Shown here: positions 51,538 to 60,094 of the stretch, piece after piece | How the letters are laid out: every line of letters begins with the position of its first letter | Position numbering within the stretch: position 1 is the stretch's first letter | Source: Prorocentrum cordatum | Taxonomy: Eukaryota; Sar; Dinophyceae; Prorocentrales; Prorocentraceae | Direction: 5' to 3' | DNA: 64,000 nucleotides | Assembly (NCBI GenBank): GCA_963575745.1 | Contig: CAUYUJ010012781.1 | Coordinates: 37,215-101,214 of the forward strand | The notes under the pieces: model-generated | Databases searched by the model: none | Told to the model about the DNA's origin: nothing | What the model saw: the letters and a program-made list of their open reading frames with translations, nothing else | Program-made: the position numbers and the translations under genes

Positions 51538-51728
51538 TGGAGGAGGAGGAGGAGGAGGAGGAGGAGGAGGAGGAGGAGGAGGAGGAGGAGGAGGAGGAGG
51601 AGGAGGAGGAGGAGGAAAGGGGGGAGGAGGAAAGGGGGGAGGAGGAGGAAGGAGGAGGAGGAGGGGGAGGAGGAAGAGGGAGGAGGGAGGAGGGAGGAGG
51701 GAGCAGGGAGGAGGGAGAGGGAGGAGCG
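51538..51728 (+). repeat. GGA microsatellite abutting the LINE 3' end
   Basis: GGAGGA, then GGAGGGAGGAGGGAGCAGGG. It runs up to CGAGCGAGCGAGCATGC, the last sequence of the LINE. The same kind of repeat abuts the LINE 5' end at 58974. Confidence 0.9.
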
Positions 51729-51791
51729 AGCGAGCGAGCATGCAGCAGTGCAGTCGAAGACGATAGCACAGAGCATAAAAAAGAGAGAGGT

Positions 51792-51815
51792 GGGCTCGAT
51801 CAAAAGACCGAGCCC
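51792..51815 (-). other. 3' UTR stem-loop
   Basis: GGGCTCG and CGAGCCC pair around ATCAAAAGAC. It is downstream of the last LINE stop codon. LINE RTs often recognise 3' structures; that role here is inference. Confidence 0.45.
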
Positions 51816-51875
51816 GACGATATGGAGAGCGGAGCCCTGGGCCTTATGGGGTTACAAGGCCAGGGCCACGCAAGC

Positions 51876-52481
51876 TCAATCAGAGCTGTCAGAGTCCCCA
51901 CCTCCCGCCTCCACCCCCACCGTCCCCCAAGAGACGCAAGCCGCCTCCTCGAGGCGCAGGGCGGCGGCGACCTGCAGCACCAGGTCGCTCGGGTCGGTTG
52001 GAGGGGCGGAGGCTAGCGCCTCGGGGGAAGGGGAGCGAGGCAAGGTAGCACCCGTCCTGGGATGCTTGCCACGAGCAGCGAGCGCCAGCTTCCTGAGGTG
52101 CCCTGCGCGAGTGGACCTGACTCGCGACTCACCTCTACATTCCTTGCTGAGTCCCCGACAACAGCCATCTGGGAGCACAAGCGAGCAAGCACAGGACTGG
52201 CATATAATTACTCGCCCGTATCTGATCGGGCGATGCTGCAAATCACGAAAGACATCGAGGCCATCGTCCGAGGCCGACTCTCTTGATCTGGGGCAGGAAG
52301 AGGACGAGGAGGTCCCCAGGCCCCCAGAAGAGGAAAGAGGTAAACCAAGGTCGGCCGACTCAGGCTCTAATGGCAGTTCTGCCTGCTGGTCAGAAAACGC
52401 GCCCTCAGGAGAGCCCCTAGGAGGAAAAGCAGCATCAGCAGCAGCAAGGGCAACTGAACTGAAGGGTCGCCTGGGCTGGAT
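51876..52481 (-). CDS. LINE ORF2 C-terminal frame: acidic linker and Cys-rich module
   Basis: Open from about 52481 after a -1 change from the RNase H frame, in the region of the GCTGCTGCT run (52425-52445). It reads ALAAADAAFPPRGSPEGAFS, an acidic/Ser-rich linker, then RVIICQSCACSLVLPDGCC and RGLSKEC, a CX2C-type cluster, then helical text and an acidic end (GGGDSDSSD). The Cys pattern resembles EWRCRNCNASATTEYTLKG in the previous frame, so two related zinc-binding modules seem to follow RNase H. It was probably one protein with ORF2. The overlap with the RNase H frame is 52367-52481. Confidence 0.55.
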   Translation of the reverse strand: MQPRRPFSSVALAAADAAFPPRGSPEGAFSDQQAELPLEPESADLGLPLSSSGGLGTSSSSSCPRSRESASDDGLDVFRDLQHRPIRYGRVIICQSCACSLVLPDGCCRGLSKECRGESRVRSTRAGHLRKLALAARGKHPRTGATLPRSPSPEALASAPPTDPSDLVLQVAAALRLEEAACVSWGTVGVEAGGGDSDSSD

Positions 52482-53489
52482 TCATGCTGGCTGAAAAACT
52501 CACGCGCTCGCCACGCCTGTATCTCGTCGGGCTGGCAAAACCTACTGGCACGTGTTCGGAGCCCTTTAAGAGTGTACTCTGTGGTGGCGGACGCATTACA
52601 GTTTCGGCATCGCCACTCTTGGCGGGCTGGGATGAGCATCAGATCGTGCTGTACAAACGTGACCGACTTACCTAAACTATGAAGCTTTGGCGGCATGGGT
52701 GGGTGTTCTATGACCTGGCCCACAACCCCAAAAATCTGTACAGCTCTGGAAAGATAATCCCCAGTGCGTTTCAACTTCTTAATGTGGGCCCGCTCGGCCG
52801 CGACAGCCACCTCAGGCGCACGATGTATGGACGACCCCACACGAGCAAAGAAATCAGCCCACACGTTGCCAGACCAGTCTTCAAGGTGGCGCTGAGACAG
52901 GCGCATCACGTCCTCGAGTTCCCTATGGGCGGGGACCCAGGTGAAGGTGGGCCTCTCCAGGCCCTCGGTCACCGCAATTATCTCGCGCCAAATATCTGCG
53001 TGCAAAGATCGCGCCCCCGCAGCCGACGGATCCCAAGAGGCTCCTTCCCTAACAAAAGAGAGGTGGTCACTACGCACCTCGACGCCAGGGGGTGCAACCT
53101 TGATCGCCCACAATCCAGCAAACCGCTCAGCCCTAGGCACAGTCTGGCGCCCAGGCAAGGGCCCGAAAAGGGCCCGCAAGGGGTACCCACAGGGCCCCAT
53201 CTCCACGACAGACCATCCACACCGTCTAAGCTCAGGGCTGGAGCCCGCCAGCCCTGAGCCGTCAGTGCAGACGCGTTGCCCCCACTCTTGGCGGGTCGCA
53301 CCCCAGTGAAGCACTGGGCACTCAGGGGAGGGAGGAAAGCTAAGCGGGTAAAACGGGAGCCCATACGCAAGCTCCAAAGTGTCCCAATCGGCCACTACGT
53401 GTTTAAACCCCTCATCCCTGAGTGCTTCCCTGTGCTCAATGACGCCATCTGGGAGAGCCTCTATTTCGAGATCGTCGGGGGGGGGGGGG
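52367..53489 (-). CDS. LINE ORF2 RNase H frame
   Basis: Continues ORF2 in the -1 frame from the 13-base G run (C run in sense) at 53477-53489. An RNase H1-type domain has its four acidic residues in place: CTDGSG (Asp at about 53261-53263), PRAERFAGLWA, VRSDHLSF and NVWADFFA (about 52850), plus WVPAHRE. It digests the RNA of the RNA-DNA hybrid during reverse transcription. A CX2C cluster (EWRCRNCNAS) follows. The frame has no ATG at its start, which supports its being part of ORF2. It ends in a hydrophobic tail that is probably a wrong-frame reading after the next shift. Confidence 0.8.
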
Positions 53490-56400
53490 AGGTTACAACA
53501 GGGCAATCATATAATTGGTGACCGAGGGTGGCATTCACAGCAGGGCAAAAATCACATTTTGGCTCAGCCCGCAACCTGGCAGCATGCTTCCGCGCAGGCG
53601 TCCAGCAGCCTGCACCCAGCAGCAGACGAGCACATCCACGTCGAACGGGATCTCGTATGCTCAGGATGCCTATCCGCAACGCCCTGCGCCAGACCTGCTC
53701 GTTGCCGAAAGCCTCTGGAATATGACTGAGAACCCGCGCCATCTGCCAGCGGCCGACTCCATCAATGAGCAGCTGCTTGATCTCCATGGGCGGGGTTGTG
53801 AGCAGGTTTACCGTCCTGCCCTGGTCGTCGAGAAAAGTATGTGCTGCAGACATATGCCACTTGGTGCGCTCCAAAGTTAGGTAAGTCGCAGAGATCGGGC
53901 CCAAATATTTTCCCCAAGAAGGAGCACCATTGAACCTCTTCTCGATGGCCATGTACGCATGCTGCAGCTCGGCGAGCGAAACAACTTGGACCCAAACAGC
54001 ATTGGCGTAACGCACCACCAAGTTGGTTGTACCATCAAACACGGGATCGCACTGGCTATCTGTCTGCGTGCAAAGCCATGCCGTGATGGAGGCATGGTCG
54101 CGGGCCCCCACCAGGGCAGCAGTCACAGGTCTCAATCTAGTCATGGCAGTCTCCGCTATCCCACTGACGCCAGCACCGTGCGCAGCAGAAGGTAGGAGCC
54201 CTGTCCGCCAGAGCGTCCGCACTTTGTCTTTAGCACCTCGGACAAGTGCCTGGAGTTTGGAACGTTTAGCCATCAGGGCCGCCGATCTCTTGCGCTCCTG
54301 AATACGTCGCACACGTCCACCTGACAGCTCATGCCCAAGATTGCGCATGTGCTTATATACTTTGATACGGTGACCACGAGCAAGTTTCGAAGCCGTCCTC
54401 CGCGCTGCATGTCCTGTAGCCACGCAGCCCGACTTGGTGGCCTGGATTATCAATCCATACTCGAAGACCTGCTCAGTGAACCACCTGACGGCAGTGAACA
54501 ATACCCCAGCATCTTTAGCAGATCTACCAACCCACTGAAAACTGGCATCGTCCATCAAGGAACGCGGGATCACGCTGCCATGCAGCCTCTTGGACTTGAG
54601 GAGGGTCTGATGGAGCATGAGGTGTACCATGGTTGTAGCATGCGTACATCCTGCAAGTATGCCCTGATTCGAAGTGTACGGCAGGGAGAGAGAGCCCCAA
54701 CCTTTGACCACCCGCGGACTCTGGTAGTTGGCCAAGATCAGCCATAAAAGCCGAAGGGGGAAGTTGAGCTCTTTAGCACGCTGCACCAGGCAAGGTAAAC
54801 TAATCATCTCGAAACACTTGCACATGTCGATCAGCACAGTGATGGAGACCTCCTGGCGCAGCTGCGCCAGCTCTGACACAACGTTGTGCGAGAAGGCAGC
54901 ATCGACCGAAGTAGCACCTGCACGTGAGCCCCAGAAAGCATCATTTGAGTTGGCCACCTCCCAAGCTTTGGAGGGTGGTCGGCGTAGGCGCCCCCATATT
55001 CGCACGATAGTCTGGATGAGGGCGATTAAGCGATGCCCTCCTGACTCCTTGGGCAAACGCACCATTCGAGTTTGGATTCGCTCCTCAGGCCAGGCACAGA
55101 GTTGTTCGCAATTGTGCAAGAGAGAGATAAGCGTAGTGAGGCCCACGTCAGACACCACGTCTAGGCTACGCGGATGGATATTGCACTGCCCAAGGGCCGT
55201 TCTCGCTGGGAATCGCCCCAAAACCCATCTCAAGTCTTGCAGCTGAATATCTGGCAACTTGGCCCAAGTGTGAAAATCCGTCGGCAACTCGAGCGGCTTC
55301 TGATGATGAGTGGACCAGATCGTAGCCCACGTGTCAAGACATTCGTCAGCACGCTGGTAAGGGTGGGGTCTATCAGAATACTCAAGGACCTCTTGCAGCT
55401 GACGTACTTTGGCAAACCGATGTGCCTGACGCGCTCCTCCCTGGAAAGAGGCAGCCGCCCAAGCCTGCCACTCTTGGGTCTTGAAATAACCCACAGCATG
55501 GATAACTCGATCTACTTTGTCCAGCACTTTCTGGACGTCGGACTCCAATGTAGGCGCGCAGAAGGTGACGTGCATATTCTGGATGAAATTGCGATCCCCG
55601 GCGTCCAATAGCGGCGGCACCCACTTGTTACGCGAAACTCTGTGGAAGAATCCCTGGAGGTCCCAGGCCAACTTAGTGAACAACCGAACCTCATCTTGTA
55701 ATACCTGTGCATCTTCCTCACGAATGAGGTCGGCCTGAAAGGAACCGAAGGTGCTGAGCGCACGAGTCCAATCCGAGGCCCGCTGGAGCTGGATGCCCGC
55801 AACTGGCAGCATATGGCGTGGAAAGACCCCAGGCTTGCAATCTCGATGCTCTTGGAGAATAGATACGCTCTTTGCCATGCGCATCTTCATGGCCCGCATA
55901 TGGCGAGCCCAACGTCCAAGAATCTTGTACGCTGCCAACCTCTGTGGTGGCCTCGCATCTGGAGCTCTCAGCTGCTTCCACTCCCAAGTAGGGGGGCCTG
56001 CCCGACCTTGGTGCCTGCAGCGTCGCCGAGAGTCAATGACATCATATCGATCAAGGACTTCACCTTCCAAGCGAACAATAACAGCATCCCAAGCGGCAGC
56101 AAGTTGTTGTGGGTTCTGGGCGCCGTCAATCAAATCCTGCGCAACTTGCCACTCCCGAAGAGGCGGGAATCTAGAGCACCCTGGGTGAGGCGCAGGGTCA
56201 ACTGCAAGGGGCTGGACAGGTACTCTCATCCACATCACTTGTTCAGACTGCATCATCGTGACGGAGACGGGCAGATGCGGGAAGAGATCAGTGTCCTCCC
56301 GAACCTCGCAAGTGCCCGACTTGGTGGCCAACGCTGCTGACATGCAGATGCAGTCATACATGGACCCAGGCTTGCTCTGCAAACAAGTCGGGCACGACGG

Positions 56401-57681
56401 GTGCACGACGATGCCACTGAGACTGTTGAAGAAAGGCCGAAGAAGGTAAATGTCCATATTCCAATCCCCTGCTATCAGCCAGTTCCTGCCCTGAGCTTCG
56501 AGCGAGGCGATGTATTCAGCAGCCTTGGTTAAGAAGTCGATATTGGCGTCACTGAGGCCCTCGCTAACCAGAAGGTAGATGCTGATCATGGTGATGCCGC
56601 CTTTGGGCCCCCAGAAAACTTTAGCAGCCAAGAGTCTCCCTGGGACGATCTCCACGGGGCACTGGGGCGCCTGGGTGATGGTCACACGCGCGGGCGCCAG
56701 GATCGCCATGCCGCCGAAAGTGCCACCTCGATCAGTCGGTGGCGCAGCTGCCCACAGACCAGTAAAGCCCGCTCGAGCAGCCTGGTGCTGGACGTCAACG
56801 AGACGAGCGGCGTCAGCATGGTGCTCATGTATGAGAAAGATGCTGGTGGCCGCCCACGGAGACTTGAGCATGTCTATCAAAGGCCCATGTGAGCTGACAT
56901 TGGCAGTGACGACATGCTGGATGTTTGTCGTTGCGGCGCCAGATTGCGCCTCAGCAGCTCGGCTCTCAAAAGAGGCAGAGGTGGCTGCTGCAGAGCTCTT
57001 GACGGACTCCACGGTGTGAAAGCACGACACCAGCGCAAGCAATAATACGGCACGTCGTGGTCGACACCGCACCTTCACATCACCCACTCTAGCACCAGAC
57101 TCCCCTCTCCCCAGCTTCGGCCATGACGAAGGAAGTCCCAGACGGGCCGAGGGTCCCCGAGCCTCCTCAGAAGCAGCCCAAGACGCAGGGCCTCTCGGGG
57201 GAAACACCAGCGGTGGCGGAAAGCCTGGGTCTGATGTTAGATCCCATTGGTAGTGGCTGAAGTAGTAGGCCAGCGCAATGCCAGCGCAGACGACACAGAA
57301 GTTGATGCACCCAACTCCGCTGAAGAGAACGTGGTAGCTGATCACGACAACGCGCGCGAACAGCTTGACATCAAGATACGACGATAAAGTAAAACTCCCC
57401 ATTAGGTGCACAGACAGCGCCAGCATGAAGACCAGCACTGCGAAATCCCGAAACCCAATCCACTGCATCATCTGCTTGAGGCAACATGTCGGGTCCACGC
57501 CTCCGACGCCGGGCGCAAGGGCAAGCCCCAGAACTTTAAGGCTATGCCACCCGACGTCATGGGAGGGACACGCCGACAAGGCCACAGCAGTCACAACTAT
57601 GCCCAGGACGAATGAGTTAAGCAGAACCTGAACTTGCACCAGGTGCCGCACCGTCCTGGCCCACACGGCGCTTCTTGGCAT
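53461..57681 (-). CDS. LINE ORF2: hydrophobic N-terminus, endonuclease, reverse transcriptase
   Basis: 1406 residues from the ATG at 57681, overlapping ORF1 by 65 bases. The frame is open back to 58767, but that part is ORF1 in the wrong frame. Residues 12-142 contain three or more membrane-like segments (LLNSFVLGIVVTAVALSA; DFAVLVFMLALSVHLMGSF; CINFCVVCAGIALAYYF); another short one is at 211-222. AP-type endonuclease at about 255-475: TANV, IHEHH, GGMAIL, GDWNMD, PHLPV; the usual SDH Asp appears as Pro. RT follows: LIDMCKCFE (motif A Asp952), NQGILAGCTHATT, LMDD (Asp1044/1045). CCHC knuckle at about 1376-1393. The stop at 53461 lies just after the C13 run, where the frame changes. Confidence 0.85.
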   Translation of the reverse strand: MPRSAVWARTVRHLVQVQVLLNSFVLGIVVTAVALSACPSHDVGWHSLKVLGLALAPGVGGVDPTCCLKQMMQWIGFRDFAVLVFMLALSVHLMGSFTLSSYLDVKLFARVVVISYHVLFSGVGCINFCVVCAGIALAYYFSHYQWDLTSDPGFPPPLVFPPRGPASWAASEEARGPSARLGLPSSWPKLGRGESGARVGDVKVRCRPRRAVLLLALVSCFHTVESVKSSAAATSASFESRAAEAQSGAATTNIQHVVTANVSSHGPLIDMLKSPWAATSIFLIHEHHADAARLVDVQHQAARAGFTGLWAAAPPTDRGGTFGGMAILAPARVTITQAPQCPVEIVPGRLLAAKVFWGPKGGITMISIYLLVSEGLSDANIDFLTKAAEYIASLEAQGRNWLIAGDWNMDIYLLRPFFNSLSGIVVHPSCPTCLQSKPGSMYDCICMSAALATKSGTCEVREDTDLFPHLPVSVTMMQSEQVMWMRVPVQPLAVDPAPHPGCSRFPPLREWQVAQDLIDGAQNPQQLAAAWDAVIVRLEGEVLDRYDVIDSRRRCRHQGRAGPPTWEWKQLRAPDARPPQRLAAYKILGRWARHMRAMKMRMAKSVSILQEHRDCKPGVFPRHMLPVAGIQLQRASDWTRALSTFGSFQADLIREEDAQVLQDEVRLFTKLAWDLQGFFHRVSRNKWVPPLLDAGDRNFIQNMHVTFCAPTLESDVQKVLDKVDRVIHAVGYFKTQEWQAWAAASFQGGARQAHRFAKVRQLQEVLEYSDRPHPYQRADECLDTWATIWSTHHQKPLELPTDFHTWAKLPDIQLQDLRWVLGRFPARTALGQCNIHPRSLDVVSDVGLTTLISLLHNCEQLCAWPEERIQTRMVRLPKESGGHRLIALIQTIVRIWGRLRRPPSKAWEVANSNDAFWGSRAGATSVDAAFSHNVVSELAQLRQEVSITVLIDMCKCFEMISLPCLVQRAKELNFPLRLLWLILANYQSPRVVKGWGSLSLPYTSNQGILAGCTHATTMVHLMLHQTLLKSKRLHGSVIPRSLMDDASFQWVGRSAKDAGVLFTAVRWFTEQVFEYGLIIQATKSGCVATGHAARRTASKLARGHRIKVYKHMRNLGHELSGGRVRRIQERKRSAALMAKRSKLQALVRGAKDKVRTLWRTGLLPSAAHGAGVSGIAETAMTRLRPVTAALVGARDHASITAWLCTQTDSQCDPVFDGTTNLVVRYANAVWVQVVSLAELQHAYMAIEKRFNGAPSWGKYLGPISATYLTLERTKWHMSAAHTFLDDQGRTVNLLTTPPMEIKQLLIDGVGRWQMARVLSHIPEAFGNEQVWRRALRIGILSIRDPVRRGCARLLLGAGCWTPARKHAARLRAEPKCDFCPAVNATLGHQLYDCPVVTSPPPPTISK

Positions 57682-58774
57682 AGTTCTCGGCAGCGGCGGT
57701 CCACCTCTTGGCGGCGGCTCTGATCTGGTCCTCCTCCTCAGGCGGTTCACTGCCTGTGATGTCACGGTAATATGCTTTGAGCTCCTCGATGTCGTCCGTG
57801 TCCATGGGAACTGCCGTCGTGTCTGCCGCACGCACCTCCTCGGCCGTCGGCATGTCGGCCCTGGGTGGTGCAGTCGGTGGCGCAGCAGGCGGCTTGGCCT
57901 CGGCCTTCGTCTTAAGCTCACGCAGGGCTGCGAAGGACTTCTCGACGACACCTTTGAGGGTTTCACCGGCTCCAACTCCCGAGAGGAGGTCGCCCAGCTG
58001 CTGGACCGACAAGTCGAGGGCGGGCACCATCGTGGTAAGATTGAACTGGCCTGGGACGGGGACAGGTCCTTTCGTGGCGACGGCATGTCGCTGCGCTTCC
58101 AGATCCATCCTCTCCGTGGCCAGCTCACTGGCCAGCTTCTCAGCTTGGGCAAGCTGGGCAGCGATGTCCGCTTGCTGCTCCTGGAGGCTAGCAATAGTCT
58201 TCTGCTGCTTGGCCTCTTGGAGCTGAATGGCTTCGATGCGAGTCGTCCAGTGCTGCACCTGGGCCGCATATGGCTTGCTGGAAACCAACTTGGACTTGAT
58301 CGCATCCCTCTCCGCGATGAGATCACTCTTGGCCTTGATGAGGATGGCCTCCGACGGCGTGCCGAGCTGCCGTAGTGAGGCGGCGATCTCGTTGAGGCGC
58401 TTGTGCTCAGGGTCATTGGCCGCGTCGGCCTCTGGCAACAGGGCTGAGCCACCTGTCGCCTCCTTGAGCTTGTTGTCCTGCAGGGCTTGCTTGAGGCGCA
58501 AGATCTCGGCGTCCTTGTCCCGCAGCACTTGCTGGGAGACCGCAAGCTGGCCTTTGCCTGCACCCTTGGTCTGCGACAGGCTGATGCTGGGGGCCTTGGG
58601 CAGCTTGTGTCCGCCGAGCGCTGGCCCCTTCGCAGTGTGACACTGCGTGCAAGCTTGCTTGTCACCTCCATTCCACCAGCGCTCGCCCGAACGCGGGTGA
58701 AGGCACCAGCGGCAATACCACGGGCCGGCGGCCCACGCCCTGCGCGTGCTTGGAGCAGAAGATCCATTGGCCAT
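57617..58774 (-). CDS. LINE ORF1: zinc finger and coiled coil protein
   Basis: 385 residues from the ATG at 58774. Residues 19-45 form W-x-C-x2-C-x10-N-x6-C-x2-C (WYCRWC ... NGGDKQACTQC), the pattern of RanBP2-type zinc fingers, which bind RNA or protein. Residues about 80-110 and 165-230 are heptad-patterned coiled coils (LRDKDAEILRLKQALQ; KTIASLQEQQADIAAQLAQA). The C-terminus has a Pro/Ala linker, an acidic stretch and a basic AKKRR motif. It probably coats the element RNA and multimerises. It has no gag-like CCHC of its own. Confidence 0.8.
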   Translation of the reverse strand: MANGSSAPSTRRAWAAGPWYCRWCLHPRSGERWWNGGDKQACTQCHTAKGPALGGHKLPKAPSISLSQTKGAGKGQLAVSQQVLRDKDAEILRLKQALQDNKLKEATGGSALLPEADAANDPEHKRLNEIAASLRQLGTPSEAILIKAKSDLIAERDAIKSKLVSSKPYAAQVQHWTTRIEAIQLQEAKQQKTIASLQEQQADIAAQLAQAEKLASELATERMDLEAQRHAVATKGPVPVPGQFNLTTMVPALDLSVQQLGDLLSGVGAGETLKGVVEKSFAALRELKTKAEAKPPAAPPTAPPRADMPTAEEVRAADTTAVPMDTDDIEELKAYYRDITGSEPPEEEDQIRAAAKRWTAAAENYAKKRRVGQDGAAPGASSGSA

Positions 58775-58931
58775 CACACACGTGTGAGCGCAAGGGAAGC
58801 GAGCTGGGGACGTTCGGTCCCGAGTATGCTTGTGAGTAAGTTCGTAAGCGGTGTCTCCAGCCTGGGCAGGCGCTTGGGGGAGACACGAGAGCGGTGAGGG
58901 CCGCAGGTTCCCTCTTGCCAGAATGTCAAGT

Positions 58932-58951
58932 CCTGAGCGAAACGCTACGGA
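58932..58951 (-). other. degraded second spliced-leader relic
   Basis: TCCGTAGC then GTTTCGCTCAGG in sense. It aligns to DinoSL with one 2-base gap and three mismatches, and starts at the very next base after the intact leader. Tandem SL relics are known in dinoflagellate genes that were retroposed more than once. Confidence 0.65.
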
Positions 58952-58973
58952 CTTGAGCCAAAATGGCTACGGA
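58952..58973 (-). other. dinoflagellate spliced leader (DinoSL), exact 22 nt
   Basis: In sense: T, then CCGTAGCCATTTTGGCTC, then AAG; every base agrees with the published consensus (first base T allowed). DinoSL is added to mRNA 5' ends by trans-splicing and is not normally genomic at gene starts, so this copy came from a reverse-transcribed mRNA. Confidence 0.93.
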
Positions 58974-59515
58974 GGGAGAGGGAGGAGGGAGGAGGGAGAA
59001 GGGAGGAGGGAGGAGGGAGGAGGGAGGAGCAAGGAGGGAGGAGGAAGGGAGAGAGGAGGAGATGAGGAGGAGGAGGGAGGAGGGCGGAGGGAGGAGGAGG
59101 AAGGAGGGAGGATGGGGAGGAGGGAGGAGGGAGAGGGAGACGGGAGGAGGGAGGAGGGAGGAGGGAGGAGGAGGAGGAGAGACGGGAGGAGGGAGGAGGG
59201 AGGAGGGAGGAGGGAGGAGGGAGGGGAGGAGAGGGAGGGAGGAGGAGGCGGAGGAGGAGGAGGCGGAGGAGGAGGAGGAGGAGGAGGACGACGAGGTGGA
59301 AGAGGAGGAGGAGGAGGCGGAGGAGGAGGAGGAGGAGGAGGGGAGGAGGAGGAGGAGGAGGAGAGGAGGAGGAGGAGGAGGGAGGAGGAGGAGGAGGAGG
59401 AAGAGGGAAGGGGAGAAGGAGGAGGAGGAGGAGGAGGAGGAGGAGGAGGAGAAGGAGGAGGAGGAGGAGGCCGAGGAGGTCGAGGTCGAGGAGGTCGAGG
59501 AGGATGACCCCCGTT
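58974..59515 (+). repeat. GGA microsatellite abutting the LINE 5' end
   Basis: GGAGGGAGGAGGGAGAAGGG and GGAGGAGGA for 540 bp. Spurious long open frames on both strands. Confidence 0.95.
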
Positions 59516-59740
59516 TGCATTAGCCCCCGTTTCAAGGCTTGGTGTAGCCCCCCTCGGAGCGCCCCCGACCCCTTCCCATGGGGGGCCACCGCCTCGGCCT
59601 GGTTGGCCTTCTGGTGGCCCCCCTGGGCGCGACAGCGTTCCCTGCGGCAGAGTCCACTTTGGACCCGATCGATGCGGCTCGACGTCGGTGTTGACAGGCC
59701 CGATCCGCTTCGGTGTTGACCGGCCCGAGTCCGTCTTTCG

Positions 59741-59994
59741 AGGCCTCCTAGATGGGGTCCGAGTAGAGGGGGTCGAAGGATCGCTCCGCATAGCCGATGC
59801 ATCGCCGATGCGGCTCGATGTGGAACCCGATGTGCTTCACGTCGACGTCGCCGATGCATCGCCCACGTGGACGATGCATTGCCGGTACATTGCCGATGCA
59901 CCGCCGATACATCGCCGATGCATCGCCGATGCATCGGCGATGCGGCGCGATCTTCCGACCCCATCTTCTCCGACTTTATCTAGGATGCCTCTAG
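59741..59994. mobile_element. family C element, copy 5
   Basis: AGGCCTCCTAGATGGGGTCC at the left, CCGACTTTATCTAGGATGCC at the right, with a long CGATGCATCGCCGATGCATC run inside. Confidence 0.75.
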
Positions 59995-60094
59995 TCTTGG
60001 GAGTTGTTTGGGGTCCCGGTGGAGCATCTCGGAGGCAGTCTTGAAGCGTGCTGCTCGGAGGCATTTCACTTTCCCTTCCTCCTCGCGGCCCCAG

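Larger units (their letters stand above)
51729..58973 (-). mobile_element. near-complete non-LTR retrotransposon, spliced-leader tagged
   Basis: About 7.2 kb on the minus strand: DinoSL (58952-58973), a degraded second SL, a 157-base leader, ORF1 (58774-57617), overlapping ORF2 (57681-53461), then RNase H and C-terminal frames displaced by -1 shifts, and a 3' UTR with a stem-loop. No LTRs, no long A tail. Both ends touch GGA/TCC microsatellite. Domain order (AP endonuclease, RT, CCHC, RNase H) is that of I-type LINEs, but I do not assign a clade. Two frame changes mean it may be inactive unless they are sequence errors or programmed. Confidence 0.9.

Noticed and set aside
51445-52494. A 349-codon open frame on +
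   Set aside because: It mixes the GGA microsatellite with the antisense of the LINE C-terminal frame.
57682-58767. ORF2 frame open upstream of its ATG at 57681
   Set aside because: It reads ORF1 in the wrong frame, giving a Ser/Arg/Pro-rich peptide without domains. ORF1 with its zinc finger and coiled coil is the real product there.
58974-59515. Long Glu/Gly-rich and Leu/Pro-rich open frames
   Set aside because: Pure GGA microsatellite readings on the two strands.
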